Part shown: piece by piece, positions 34,965-46,639 of the stretch
Layout: each line of letters starts with the position of its first letter
Position numbering within the stretch: position 1 is the first letter of the stretch
Made by a program: the position numbers and the translations under genes
Notes under the pieces: generated by a model
What the model was told of the DNA's origin: nothing
Databases searched by the model: none
What the model saw: the letters and a program-made list of their open reading frames with translations, nothing else
From: Meghimatium bilineatum
Taxonomy: Eukaryota; Mollusca; Gastropoda; Stylommatophora; Philomycidae
Length of the DNA: 64,000 nucleotides
Assembly: GCA_034231615.1 (NCBI GenBank)
Contig: CM067322.1
Span: forward strand, 69,425,354-69,489,353
Direction: 5' to 3'

Positions 34965-35030
34965 AAAGATGAAGTGGTACAGATCGCGTCTGTGACGGCC
35001 AAGGTACTGAGTTCGATCCCCGACACAAGC
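34965..35030 (+). repeat. tRNA-like head of a SINE
   Basis: GAAGTGGTACAGATCGCGTC resembles a D-arm/A-box, and GGTACTGAGTTCGATCCCC contains a near-perfect B box (GTTCGATCCC), with tRNA-like spacing. There is no acceptor-stem pairing or intact anticodon arm, so it is a SINE head and not a working tRNA gene. The body after it is not recognised. Confidence 0.5.
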
Positions 35031-35039
35031 AGTCATACT

Positions 35040-35195
35040 GCAGGTGTTTGTGAGAAGTAATCATAATGCACGATTTATACAGGTAATGCATGTGTTACAG
35101 AGGTCATGCTAATGAATGCGTTGTTTAGGTCATGCTAATGCATGTGTTAAAGAGGTAATTATAACGCATGTGTTTGAGAGGTATAACATCTAATT
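35040..35195. repeat. ~26-bp tandem repeat
   Basis: Five to six units of the type GGTCATGCTAATGCATGTGT followed by TAAAGA. Each begins GTAAT or GTCAT and carries ATGCATGTGTT. It directly follows the tRNA-like head. Confidence 0.7.
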
Positions 35196-35875
35196 ATATA
35201 ACAAGAGACTGATCAGGTCTGTGTTAGTATTAGTGGTATCTGTCGCCAGTAGGTAGGTGATGAGTTTACCTCTCCCGTGGAGAGGCACGTCCCTTTCAAC
35301 CAGCGGACAATGTCCAAGTAAGCTATATTAGGAAGCACAACCAAAAAAGTATTAGAGATCACAAAGACCCCTACATCAGTAATCGCTGACACCCTTATTA
35401 TAAAGGATTGGTGGCAATTACAATGCCTGGCAATTTCTCTGGTTATTGTTCCACTGTCAACAACAGCATTCTGTCGCTTTTGTAACGTTAGTCAAGGCAC
35501 GACAAAAAATAATACTACTAAACCTCCTTACAATAATGCCAGATAATAATTAAGCAGTTTACCGACATCCACTTGATTAATGTGTGTGTAAAATATCAAT
35601 ATATCAATGTGAATCGACTTTTAATTAAATAAGAATTTATAAATGTGCTGTCTTGACGTGAAGCCAAGATATATGAACACATTATATGGAACAGAAGAAC
35701 AGCTCACAAACACATGCATATATCACACAATGGCACTGGGTCAAAGGGCATGAGCACATAGACCGCTGGGTCAGCAACGGACCAAGAAAATAAAATTGAA
35801 GTAAACAGCACAACCACAGTGTGTGATACTATGAATGGGATATGAATGTGTGTGATACTATGGATACTATTAATA
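35196..35875. other. No gene recognised
   Basis: Mixed sequence. A short duplication of TGTGTGATACTATG occurs near 35819-35860. No gene found. Confidence 0.35.
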
Positions 35876-36222
35876 AGTGCTACAAATACTTGATATTACT
35901 AATAAAAAAGATGATAAAACAATGATAATAAAATAAATAAGGACGAAAACTGTTGAAACTTCGATCGTCTGAACGAACATATAATAATAATAAGAACAGT
36001 GAATATAGAAAAAAAATATTAATTTAGAAAATGTTTTTAAAACAATTAATTATTGTATTAATTGTAATAATACAATAATTAATCATGTATTAATTATTCT
36101 TATTATATGTAGTTCCGACGAAGAATTTTTGATCAGAATATCAACCACTTTCGTCCTTATTTATTTTATTATTATTGTTTCATTATCTTTTTATTAGTAG
36201 TTGCAGGTATTTGTAACATGTA
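35876..36222. repeat. Long palindrome (foldback or MITE-like element)
   Basis: Two arms of about 75-120 bp are inverted copies. The left has CTACAAATACTT, ACTAATAAAAAAGATGATAA and AATAAAATAAATAAGGACGA. The right is their reverse complement, ending about 36222. GGACG at 35941 pairs with CGTCC at 36152-36156. Inside is a second, perfect 16-bp hairpin (36045-36060 with 36068-36083). No coding capacity and no certain TSD. Confidence 0.8.
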
Positions 36223-36619
36223 TTTACTTATTCATTATTATCATGATGGTAATTGTATTACTACTGCATATACAGGAATGTTGGGTCTCATTCGTTGTCT
36301 TTTTGGTAATTAAATAAACTACAGCAGAATGGAGTGTAAATACATGAACATTTTTAATTTAACTTCCGATTTCGAATGTGATGAACGAATTTTCTACGTG
36401 ACAATTGTATCAATTTGATTATGATGGTTTCATGATATAATTCGTTTGTTACTTGAGGCAGAGAGATGACAAAGTTAGTTTTCATAATATATGATGTGGT
36501 TTTTGTTCTTATTCAAATCGTTGGAGGATTGTAGATCATTCCAATTTGCGAGCTACCTAATTTCGATATAGACAAAAATGGCATCTTGATAACTCCATTT
36601 AACGGTTAATTTTTCAGAG

Positions 36620-38470
36620 TGGTATGTCATCACAAAGAGAAAATAAAAATAAACAACAGAGAATGTCCATGCCTATACAAAAGGTATGTGATAGTGCACA
36701 AGGCGGAGCAATCAACATGGATCAACGACTAAAGTGGCGAAACAACGAAGCGTGCGGCTGGCCAACGTGGAAGAGTCGGAAACCTTATCCAGTATATAAA
36801 AAAATTAAAGCAACAGACCAAGAACACATAAGGATTTGGAATAAAAAAAACACATTGAAGATTTAGTGATCTAGCCATTTGCATACATATGCACAAACTA
36901 CAAATTACATTGAAAATAGTTTTGGAAAACGACTACGATGACCTACAACACATACTGGAGACAGACTAATCAACAGGCATTCTAATAGTTATGGGGACAT
37001 GAACAAAAAAAGTATGGAAAGATTGGCACGTGAACATTTTAGGAAAATTTTGGGCTAGGGACGAGAAACTACAGAGGAAAAAGACATACACTTCTTTACG
37101 GAGAATAACATGCAACGCATTCTTTGAACAAGAACATAGAAGATATATACACGGAAAAGCCTTGATGACAGAAAGAGGAACCAAATAGATTTTATCATGA
37201 TACACGAGCCGATATGACTCTGACAACAATCCAGTGTTGTGCAGAATACATGCAAACTTTAAAAAATAGAATATAGAAGAAATAAACATCCAAAAGTAGA
37301 CACATCCAGCGCTGAAAAAAAACTAGATACCCAGTAAAAATACATTATACAGGTAAAGAACAGTTAATGATCAAGTGCATGGAATAACACAGGAGGGAGA
37401 ATCCAGAAGACAAAATAAATGGGGCATCATAAGGGAAAGCATTTACACAATTAATGAAAACTAATTAACGAGATACAAACAAGTGAAATGGGGGCAATTG
37501 AGATGTGAATTTTGGAAAGAATAATGAACATACCATGGACAACTAAGAAAAATAATGAAGAAGTCCTCAGAGATGCTGGAGAAAAACAAAAATGTATAAC
37601 AAAAATTAGAAGCAGTCAAGATTTTTAGGGCATGTGATGAGAAGTGCAAAACCTGAACATCGGAAAGATTAGGGAAGGAGAGACAGGGGAAGGCAAATTG
37701 TTGCGTGGGTTGTCACTGTGACATGATACTTGATTGAATCAGCGAGAAAATCTCAGAACAAACAAACATGGATGATAGATGAAATACTAGGCAAAATATT
37801 CATAGCTAGACAATGAGATATGTAACGTGCAGAAGAACAATGGAAACACAATAAAGCGATAGAGAGATGTCACTTCACCTCAAGACGAAATAAAAGCATA
37901 AGAAAATACGACAGATCAAAAATAAGAAAAGCTCGCAAACAGGGCTGGCTACTTTAGATATAAAAGTGGGGAAAAAATCCTTTGATAACACTGACACAGT
38001 ATACTGACATGATGTATATGGCAAACCTGTTTGAGGACCAACAAAAAAACAAACAAAAATACAAAATAATGACTTCCAAGCAATAGTGAAAGAAGAAATA
38101 GAAATAAAAACAATGAAATGTGGAAATGCTGCTCGTGCTGACAACATGGCAATATATAAAATAAATACTCCAGATGCATTTAGTGTGGAAACGATCACAG
38201 AACTTTCCAATGACATATATGCAACTGCTCACATCCCTAATGACATAAAAAAACCCATCAGTATGTATACCACTACCTAAGATGCCCATGACAGTGGATT
38301 CTACAGAATACAGAACAAACATACAGAGCCACATAACCAAACAAAAAACTACTGAAGATAATATATTCAACAATTAAAAACAAGATATACACAGAAGAAG
38401 ATGAAAAGCACGCACACAGACATTAGAAACAAACCACTAAGGTTTGAGAGTAACTACTGTACTAATCATA
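36620..38470 (+). mobile_element. RTE-like LINE with endonuclease and start of RT, split by an insertion
   Basis: About 36950-37290 is a decayed AP-endonuclease domain: VMGT..KKVWKDWHV, FEQEHRRYIHGKAL, and a frame with NQIDF-like and DSDNNPVLCRIHANFK (the SDH block). About 37725-37960 is the spacer (TWMIDEILGKIF). About 38050-38370 is the start of RT: EEIEIKTMKCGNAARADNMA then TITELSNDIYATAHIPNDIK. The conserved RT core is lost. A foreign LINE piece lies at 37483-37757. Confidence 0.72.
37483..37757 (+). mobile_element. Fragment of a second LINE inserted in the first, 8-bp TSD
   Basis: Reads NIPWTTKKNNEEVLRDAGEK, KCITKIRSSQDF, GKIREGETGEGKLLRG, the C-terminal block of another LINE family. 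ACAAACAA stands at 37475-37482 and 37758-37765. The reading frame of the host LINE passes from RYKQ to TWMIDEIL exactly across the duplication, which fixes the boundaries. Confidence 0.7.
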
Positions 38471-39919
38471 CATACAAATAAAATGAGGAGCTACGTTTCA
38501 GCCAACCTTCGATACGGAGACTTGGTGAGCATATAAGCAGATCAGAAAGACAAAGATGAAAACAAACATATTATCAACATCATTATCATCAGGTGGAATT
38601 ATCTCCACATGATATAGCAGCCATCCTAGTCTATCAAAACTGTCAGATCGTGCTGATCATAAACTAATCTTCCAGCTTCTATAAGCGTTATGTTCAGGTG
38701 GAATTGATAATAAACAGTTACGATTAACATACATGACCAAAAATATATAAACAGCCTTGAAAGACAAAGTAGACAATGGAGAGGATAATGTAGAAACATA
38801 CAATTGAAAACTGAACAATTAAAAAAACCCACAGAATGTAAACAACAATAGAATCAGTGACAAAATATTGTGGGACGTTAAGAGGTTGATAACAAAGAAA
38901 AATAGGGAATACAATTATGAGAGAATGTCCTCAATGAAATGAATGTGCAGATTTATGCTTTTGTTTTAATTGCGAAGGAGAAATTATTCATGAAAAATCA
39001 ATACTTTCATGAGACTAGGTACTCCTAATTTCCCCCTATCGTATCATGTCTCGCAAGGGACAAACAGATATCAATTATACATTCTATGGAGAAACATTAT
39101 GCATTCGATGGAGAGACTCAATCGACCTTCACTGATGTATTAAATGTGAAATACTTTATGCATTAGCCACATTGTAAATGAGTATACAAGAACTGTTGAA
39201 TGTACATTTGGTGACGGCACAAACTGGACGTGTGTAGTGTGGTATACAATGAATGGAACTATTCAAAACAGAGCTATAAGAAAATAGTTAGCACATCCTA
39301 AGATGAAAAATAACTGCATAAAATACACATGTTGACCAATTCTATGATCTTTTTTCTGCGTTTACTCTCCAACTCCTGCTGATTAGAAGAACGAAGTAAT
39401 GAGAACATTTATCGAACTTTACAGTTAGGCTGTGATATCTAAGACTTTTGATCTAACTTCAGTATGTCATTTTAGTAATGCTTTCTCATATTTAGCCATG
39501 CCCGCGAACGTGCAGTACCACCTTTTCTCATCGTTTGTTATGTTGTGAATGTACTCCTGATAAAGACATTTTGGTCAAAACATCGATTCTCATGTGTTAT
39601 CACGCGTGTATCACATGATTAGCAAAACTTCATCACCATGTTTCCTAGTTTCATTCTGATAATGAAGTAGGTCAATTCTTATGATTGGCTGCTGGACGCA
39701 GAACTCATAAATCGAACCTTAAGTGCGCAATAATATAGTTCAATAGAGCATAACAGTGTTATTAATTTAAATCAACTGTTGCTAAATGAAGTATGTCTAT
39801 CATAATAGTAATGTATGTTTTAAAATACATTTTCATATAATATATCTTCATCATTCCATGATGCATTACTATACCCGCTGTTATAACGTTGTGCAGGCAC
39901 AAAGAGGTCAGGGGGAAAC
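38471..39919. other. No gene recognised
   Basis: AT-rich sequence. 39355-39395 (TTACTCTCCAACTCCTGCTG) may be a scrap of the GAA-tailed repeat. 39550-39600 carries CTCCTGATAAAGACATTTTG, a motif common in decayed animal retroelements, but not enough for a call. Confidence 0.3.
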
Positions 39920-40150
39920 CATTATATTTCCTTGTCTATTCTCTGTGGAGGCTGGTTGATAGCATCCACACTTGTCAATAAGCGTAGGGGCGGGAGCGGT
40001 ACGTTTCTGTTCAATGCCAGACGTGACGCCTAAGTCTTACTGAGTTCGTGTTTGTGGAATGTGGTCGTGATGTTACCGATCCATCTCTTTCTAGGTCTTC
40101 CCTTGGATCTATATCCAGATGCTCGTTTGTTAGAAGCTCTCAGTGTTATT
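39920..40150 (-). mobile_element. RTE-like LINE 3' end
   Basis: The minus strand reads GYRSKGRPRKRWIGNITTTF then HKHELSKT and stop, followed by a noncoding end that matches 6600-6830 over about 220 bp (GCATCCACACTTG, AAGCGTAGG, CAGA(C/T)GTGAC). A 5'-truncated copy of the same family. Confidence 0.72.
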
Positions 40151-40959
40151 TGGGATGGGACAGGGTAGCTATGACGTAAGCTCTGAATAATTAATTATGT
40201 TATTGTTTTTAAAAGACATCAGCTGTATAAAAATCACCTGTTGTCGCTGAGTAATACATGGGTGTTTTTTGACCCACTTCAATCTTAGAATGAACAGAGT
40301 ATACAGGATAGCATAGCCGGAGTTCAAACACTCATTTCGTCGTCTGTTACAGTACATTTGACTGGGTACAATGTAAATATTCTTTACTTCGCTTTCAGGC
40401 ACGACAAATGCTATACGACAAATAGTATATGATCATGTTCTTAACAGCTTGTACAACGGGTTTTAAGACAACACCAAGTACTCTAATTGATCAACACTAG
40501 ATCTTTGGCTCTGCATATTCGCTCTGTATTAGCAGGTAACATGGTGTTTATTAAAGATTCCAAACTTGGCACAGGTAATGTAAGCTGATATAATATATAC
40601 ATATTCTGCTACCTTTGTTTTACTGTCTCGGCATATCTAAAACGATGTAAAGAAATCAATGCACAAATAGGAAGTGCAGCTACTACTTTCGGCCGGTATG
40701 ACAGTAAATATGGAGAAAAGTATTTTACAATGCAAACGAAGAGACAAATTGGTCATTTCTAAGAGTTTCGAGCTTTACAGTATCTCGTGCTTTAATAGTA
40801 TGTTCAGAATTGCATTAAACGTCATGAGTTTGGTGTCTTATATCCTTCGTTTTCCAAATATTTTAACTCTACATACAAATGCTGCCCTTGGACTCATGTT
40901 CTCCCAAGGTCTAGACATGAGAGAATCAATATGTTCTTATATTCGCTAATTTTGAAACT
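40151..40959. other. No gene recognised
   Basis: A plus-strand frame of 91 codons at 40674-40949 resembles nothing I know and is not called. Confidence 0.3.
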
Positions 40960-41320
40960 AAATGAACATCAGGCGGCAAAACAAAATAACAAACACAAAG
41001 TGAGTGCGACAGGCAAAGTTACCATCAGGAGTGGTAACACGTAGCAGTAGACGACTAAGGTAGCTGGGTCGTGTAAAAATAATGGACAACAACAGTATTC
41101 TAAAGCAAACACTGCTGGGAGAACTTTAGGAAACTAAAATGAAAATAATCTCAGGAGTCACGTGAGTCATGAGATACAAAGATGTATACTAGGTCTCAAT
41201 GAAAACAAATTCTATTGACTACAATAGATGGGAAAATACAGCAGACGACTGAGGTGCAAGGAATTCGTCATTGTGCAATAGTGCAACACCTTTTCAAATA
41301 TGAAGAATAAACTATAACAC
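40960..41320 (+). mobile_element. LINE C-terminal fragment, first of three in a row
   Basis: Frames include a decayed RWQDKITNT-like start (GGCGGCAAAACAAAATAACA), WVV...K.WTTT(V/I) and LLGEL-like blocks, then RYKDVY. The protein-level pattern matches 9720-10175. Strongly decayed. Confidence 0.55.
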
Positions 41321-41384
41321 ACATTATACACACGTAAAGCACAAGTCACTGTAAAGCAACAGTGACCGATTCATTCTGTAACAA

Positions 41385-41655
41385 AATATACAGTTACAGA
41401 AAATTAGCATGTTTTGGACATGTATGCAGACATGATTCCTTGTCAACAACAATACTGCAGGGAACCTGTTGAAGGAGAAGAAGCAAAGGACGGCAAATAA
41501 AGACATGGACAGACAACATCAAGGAATTGTTAAGATTTTCCCTCACTCCTCCACATCATTGACGATAAAAATCGGTGGAGGATTCTGTCTGCTGAAGCAT
41601 TCAATATGGTACTCCTACGACCCTGATGGGTTTGATCATTCATTCATACAGTTAC
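41385..41655 (+). mobile_element. LINE C-terminal fragment, second of three in a row
   Basis: Reads KLACFGHVCRHDSLSTTILQ, GTC..RRSKGRQIKTWTDNI, KELLRFSL, ending PTTLMGLIIHS. This is the C-terminal block KLxWFGHVxRHDSLSKTILQGT of the family at 7390-8995 and 53050-54730. Confidence 0.65.
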
Positions 41656-42045
41656 AGCAAGTTCAATAGTGACAACAGAAATGACATGTCTACGAAGAAT
41701 ACTCGGAGTGTCATTAAGAGATAGAATTAGAAACGATAACATCAGACAGATAACCAAAACAATACCAGTATTGGAACACATCAAAAGACAGCAGATCAAG
41801 TGGTTTTCAAACGCTTCCATACTACCGACATATAGCATGCCACAGATGGCCATGACACATAGATATAACGGTTATAAAGCCAGAGGCAGACCATGTAAAA
41901 GATGGATCACAGAAATCAAAGAAGCCACAGGAACAAGCTTACATACAGCGCACAAGAAGGCCATCTCCAGAGAACTCTTCCACCCCTGACGCTACAAGGC
42001 AAACAAGGGACACAGCGTATAGATAGATAGATAGACAGCAAGTTC
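41656..42045 (+). mobile_element. RTE-like LINE 3' end with (TAGA)n tail
   Basis: A frame of 106 codons from 41669 is open: MTTEMTCLRRILGVSLRDRI, RNDNIRQITKTIPVLEHIKR, QQIKWFSNAS, RYNGYKARGRPCKRWITEIK, then stop. It ends CAGCGTATAGATAGATAGAT, the same end as the copy at 51505-52570 (CAGCGAATAGATAGATAGAT), so this is the true 3' terminus. Confidence 0.8.
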
Positions 42046-42460
42046 CTCTAAATATATAAACCTGCCAACTGCCTAAAACATGGTTCTCTACTCTCGTTCG
42101 CGCCCACATAAAAGTGAAATTAACATTGGTGACCCCATTCCCCCCCCCCCCAAAGGACCAACACAATTTTCAACGTTGTTCGAGTATATTAAATTTCCTT
42201 GTATTATGCCCAAATAATTTTAGATAGTTATCGTTCTGTGTAGTTATATTTCTGTGCCCACCTCAGACAAATCGGCGTAATCCTCAGTTGCCAATCTATT
42301 TCCTCTTGCCCCCACATCTCCAGCAAAACCGTGGCACGCTGTGAACCATATGACCCACGTTGAGAACTTGATCTAAAAGAGTAGGCACTGTATACTTGCC
42401 TAATATGACATCAGAGTGGATAATAAAATAGGTATGTCCACACAATAAAACGAGGAGCAG

Positions 42461-42704
42461 CCGCGGCTTGAAAAGGGAGCAAAGAATATCAACACTGTTT
42501 ACCGTCCATGTATATTGTAAGAGACGACTATAGAAATTATATAGGGTTACAGTGACCCAGAAGCCATGCTGAAGTCGGATGCGTCAGGTCGAGAGGCGCA
42601 TATATCGCAGCAAAGTTTTAGACTATGACACAACGCATTCCATTCTCCGGACTTCATCCTGCTAATCTGTATGAGTATGAAAACGAACGCGGAAAAACCA
42701 GAAG
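42461..42704 (+). repeat. GAA-tailed SINE-like repeat, long form
   Basis: Shares GAGCAAAGAATATCAACACT, CAGTGACCCAGAAGCCATGC, AACGCATTCCATTCTCCGGA and TTCATCCTGCTAATCTG with the copy at 24725-25010. The tail is decayed (GCGGAAAAACCAGAAG). Confidence 0.72.
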
Positions 42705-43504
42705 TAATTATAGCATGTTCTATCATTAAACATCAACCTAACATTTAGTGACATACTCATGAAGACCCCCCCCCCCCGCCCCCATCTCTATCTGCCGCTT
42801 GATGTTCAAAAGAAATAATAAAATGTCACAAAATTCATACAATAAATAATATTAGAACGTGAGCAGACACACACACAACGCTTTACGACATAAAACAAAG
42901 AGAAATAACTAACAAAACAACTAAATATTTCCATCAAATGGACGGTCAAGAGTGAACACAAATAAAGTGATATTAAAGTTGTAGAAATTAGTAAACAATT
43001 ATTAAACATTGATGGTCGCGAGGTTTGGGTTCTAGTATACAGCCTCCAAGTCTGTTGCAGTCAGTCTTCGTTGCGGAGACGGTACTCCGTGATGATGATA
43101 CAACCCAAAAGATCCCGGAGTTACATCAACATTGAGACGATTCAAGACAATAATCAACCAAAGTGATACATGACCGTAAGTGCCTAGTTCCATCTTAGAT
43201 GGAGGACAAACTCTGATGCTCCTTGCACAAGTTGCAAACTTTAAATGACTGTTCAGTTTATAATTTATAATCCAATAAGTACAGGTAGGAAGGCAGCTAA
43301 ACTGTAAAAATGTGAATAGACAAATAAATAAATTCCAGCAAATAAAGGAAAAAAAAGGGGATACAACGAAGACCCTCGCCGCTGCTACAATGTTTGTGCA
43401 ACATTGCAGAGATCTTCCTGTGTACTGAAATCGATCGCAACACAAATTGCTGTCCGAAGTGCAAAAATGGGGATATTAACAAATAACTGCGTCCGTTTTA
43501 AAAT
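42705..43504. other. No gene recognised
   Basis: Contains a poly-C run near 42768 but no gene or element that I can support. Confidence 0.3.
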
Positions 43505-43748
43505 GCTTGAAGAATAGTAGGATGTAGTCCGGAGAACGATATGCATTGTGTCGTGGTTTAAGGCTTGGCTACAATATCTACCCCTTTTGACTAGATGCAT
43601 CCAATTTCAGTATAAATTCTGGGTCACTTTGACCGTATGCGGGATGAAACATCTAAATTCACCCTAAAACCTCCTTAAACGCCTTTACGACATTCATGGC
43701 AGGTCTTAGTATTGCTATTCCTTGCTCCTCTTTCTGGCACCGGCAACA
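43505..43748 (-). repeat. GAA-tailed SINE-like repeat, long form, tail missing
   Basis: Reverse copy: GGATGTAGTCCGGAGAACGA, ATGCATTGTGTCGTGGTTTA, GATGCATCCAATTTCAGTAT, GGGTCACTTTGACC, GCTATTCCTTGCTCCTCTTT and CTGGCACCGGCAAC. It preserves the 5' end but the GAA tail is not visible. Confidence 0.7.
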
Positions 43749-45230
43749 AATGAACAACTGAAGCCCTGATAACAGAAGCATGTAAGTAACATAAGTAAAG
43801 AATACATTAACTCAAGAAGTGGCCGGTTTCCAAAAAATCTCAACAAACAAATGAACGGATATATCCCTTGCACTGAAAGTGAAGAAGTGAGTCTGGTAAT
43901 GTTATGCAGAATCAATACTGATTTTATGGTGGATGGGAGTTGCAGACAGTAGATAGGAGCAGTGTTGCCGTTTTAGTGTTTTTCGCATTAGATCTGGTGC
44001 TTTTTTTCAAGTCATCAGTGCCAAAAGTTTGGAAATATTATGCACGCACTAGTTTTATAATGTATTTATTTAAACTGATATTTCTTAATTCTACTCTTTC
44101 ATTTGTTAGTGTTTTTAACTTGTCAAATAATGGTATTTTAAAAGTTTTTGTGAAAAGTTGTACTAGGAATGACTAAAGAAAGTGAGTTGCCGCCACAGCG
44201 TTGGTGTTTACTAACCTGTAAACATTCACTCACTGGAGGCCATTTTTGACCTATCGACAACAACATACCATATCACTACCATTTCCCGCAATATTTCCAT
44301 ATTTCGCGTCACTACGAGAGGCTACTTCGATCTTTTCTTTTATAGGCGACACGTGATTAGCCTATCTTAATGTCGCATAACAGGGAAGTGTTCTAGCATG
44401 TTTCTGTTGATAGGTCCAAAATAGTTAACAAATAAGCCTCCGATGAGAGGATGTTTACGTTCAGTTCTAACGCCTTCTCTGTAGTTCGCTGTAGTTGCCA
44501 TTGTGCTTACTACTTTACAGCGCAATATTTCACTACCTTTTGAAACAAGTGAACGATTATCATACTAGTGTTCTTACTATACAATCACACTTCTAGTCTC
44601 TGTATCTCTGCTTTTGTTGTTAGATGTCGCAAGTCTAGATGATGATCGGGTGCCGGGATATGGTATGTTTTGATACTTGATATACAGGGATGTTATGACG
44701 TAGCATTAAAGCGGTGGCTTCTTCGATACATCTTCTTGTTGTTAAACGAAGAGTGTTAAATGCGACTGCCATCGTCTGTTGGACTAGCGATATTTGTTTC
44801 AGCATCTTCATCGTTATGACGACACCACCATTTAAATTACCCTTATTTTTTTGTTTCATTATGAGCAAAAATGATGCTCAGCATTTCAAAGCACAACTTC
44901 TCGATTATTCGAAATCTTTTAAATAGCTAATAAAAGTAGAATAGATACCACTAATTATTGTAAACAATGTAAATGTTAACTAGCGGTAAGATTGAAATAT
45001 ATTAAGACACACTAGTACAACAAAATATAAGAAAGTTGAACAACAATTCTGAGAACAAATACAAACAAGACATTTGACACACTGAGAAATGACGTAAAAG
45101 CAGCAGGAGGAATATCTTTGTTCGTAGATAGACATCGTTCCATAACAAGGATCATTTAATGACAGTAAACTATCTAGTATAGCTATACGATATTCCAATA
45201 AAAGAAAACAGTTTGGTGTTAAGTTTTTAA
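43749..45230. other. No gene recognised
   Basis: Includes 44170-44640, which is somewhat less AT-rich and free of repeats. It could hold a first exon or promoter, but nothing in it proves this. Confidence 0.3.
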
Positions 45231-45434
45231 GACCAAGTTGAACAGTGTGGCTGTAACCCTGATGCACCATGTAATCTGAAATACAGTTTGATAAAGAATG
45301 GACCTAAGTTGCAAAGATTAGTTGCACTAGGAAATGGTAATTCGTCTGTCATCACAGGTGTAGTCAATGAAGTGTATACACAGTTAAAAACTAAAGTCCC
45401 TCATTTGATCTTAGTTGGATCTAAGTTAATCTAA
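45231..45434 (+). mobile_element. hAT-like transposase fragment
   Basis: A 67-codon frame ends in a stop: DQVEQCGCNPDAPCNLKYSL, RLVALGNGNSSVITGVVNEV, YTQLKTKVPHLILVGSKLI. The last part resembles the transposase block D(G)xSVMxGxxNGVxxxLKxxVPHLIxVxCVxHxLQL of hAT/DUF4371-type proteins. It breaks off just where the Cys-His pair would follow. Short, so moderate confidence. Confidence 0.45.
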
Positions 45435-46639
45435 AGACGTAGAGGATCGACTTCATTGTACTCGAGTTACCCCATATATACTCCGTTCCTCCTAACGAAG
45501 CCTGTCGAATGCGCAGAGTGAAACCTAAGAGTTCATAATTAGAGAAACACATAGCTGGTTTTTCACTTATCATTTCGTCAAGAAGTACAATGAATGTATT
45601 GCTCTATTTGCAGTCTTAAATGGTGGGAACTCCACACTAAAGTTTATTCAATAAAGCCAAATACGATGGATGTCTGTTGAGCCAGCCTTTGTAAGAAAAT
45701 ATTGCTGCAGTGGGTCGTAACCAATCGACACTGTAAGAGGAGAATGTTGTCTCCTCTGACACGTCGGATTTATTCCTCGACACAATAAGACGTGTGCTCC
45801 GTTGAAACAACATTCTAAAATGAATCGTTTGACTTTTCCCCTGATTTTTATTGGAGTGGCTGTCGACACAAAATATACACAAAGTGACAAATGAAAATCG
45901 AAAAGTAAATGTGCCACTTTAGGTTATTTTTCCAATCAGCCAGCAGGGGTTATACTGACGATTTGTCGCGAGTAGATCGAGCATAGAACTCATTTTAATA
46001 TAAAAATATGCACACATATTCTTGTGTTACATAACATAATCTGTATATTCTATATTAGTTAAAGAACACGAGTAATTGATACCTATCATTTAGCACATCT
46101 GGAATAACATTAAATCTAATATTAAATAATATCAATAAATTATGTGATATCTTGTAATATTTTAATGAAAAAGTATTAGTGTTTTAACGTAGATGAGAAC
46201 AATATGTGTTGTTTTTTTTATACACGACATTAGCGCCTTTTTGACGATACGAGTTGGCAACACAATAGGAGTAACACAATGAATACACATATCTCTAACA
46301 ACAGAACTGTGGTTACCATGGAGAAATAAATATTCCGACAGGCTTATCATCCACAGTTCAGTTGCCACACTATAACACAGCAATCAAAGATCGATACTTA
46401 CTCTAACTAAGAATATATAAAATTCATGACCTTTAGAAATTAAATACATACGTTCTGAGTAGAACTTTGAAAATAGAGAACGGGTGGAAGGAAGAGTTAA
46501 ATGAACCATAAAGACTCAATGTTGGAGAAAACAAAGCAAAGCGAATAAAATGGTGATATGGTCAAACGACCACCATCAGTCTTGGCATATGAAGAATTTT
46601 GTATTGATGAAACTTGTTATAAGCAAAGATTAACAGATC
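45435..46639. other. No gene recognised
   Basis: AT-rich sequence with no exon or element that I can name. Confidence 0.3.

Noticed and set aside
42240-42365. Minus frame with TACHGFAGDVGARGNRLA resembling LINE RNase H
   Set aside because: The similarity rests on a few residues with a gap; not enough to annotate.
43032-43445. 137-codon minus open frame
   Set aside because: Composition looks like translated noncoding DNA, and no domain or splice sites support it.
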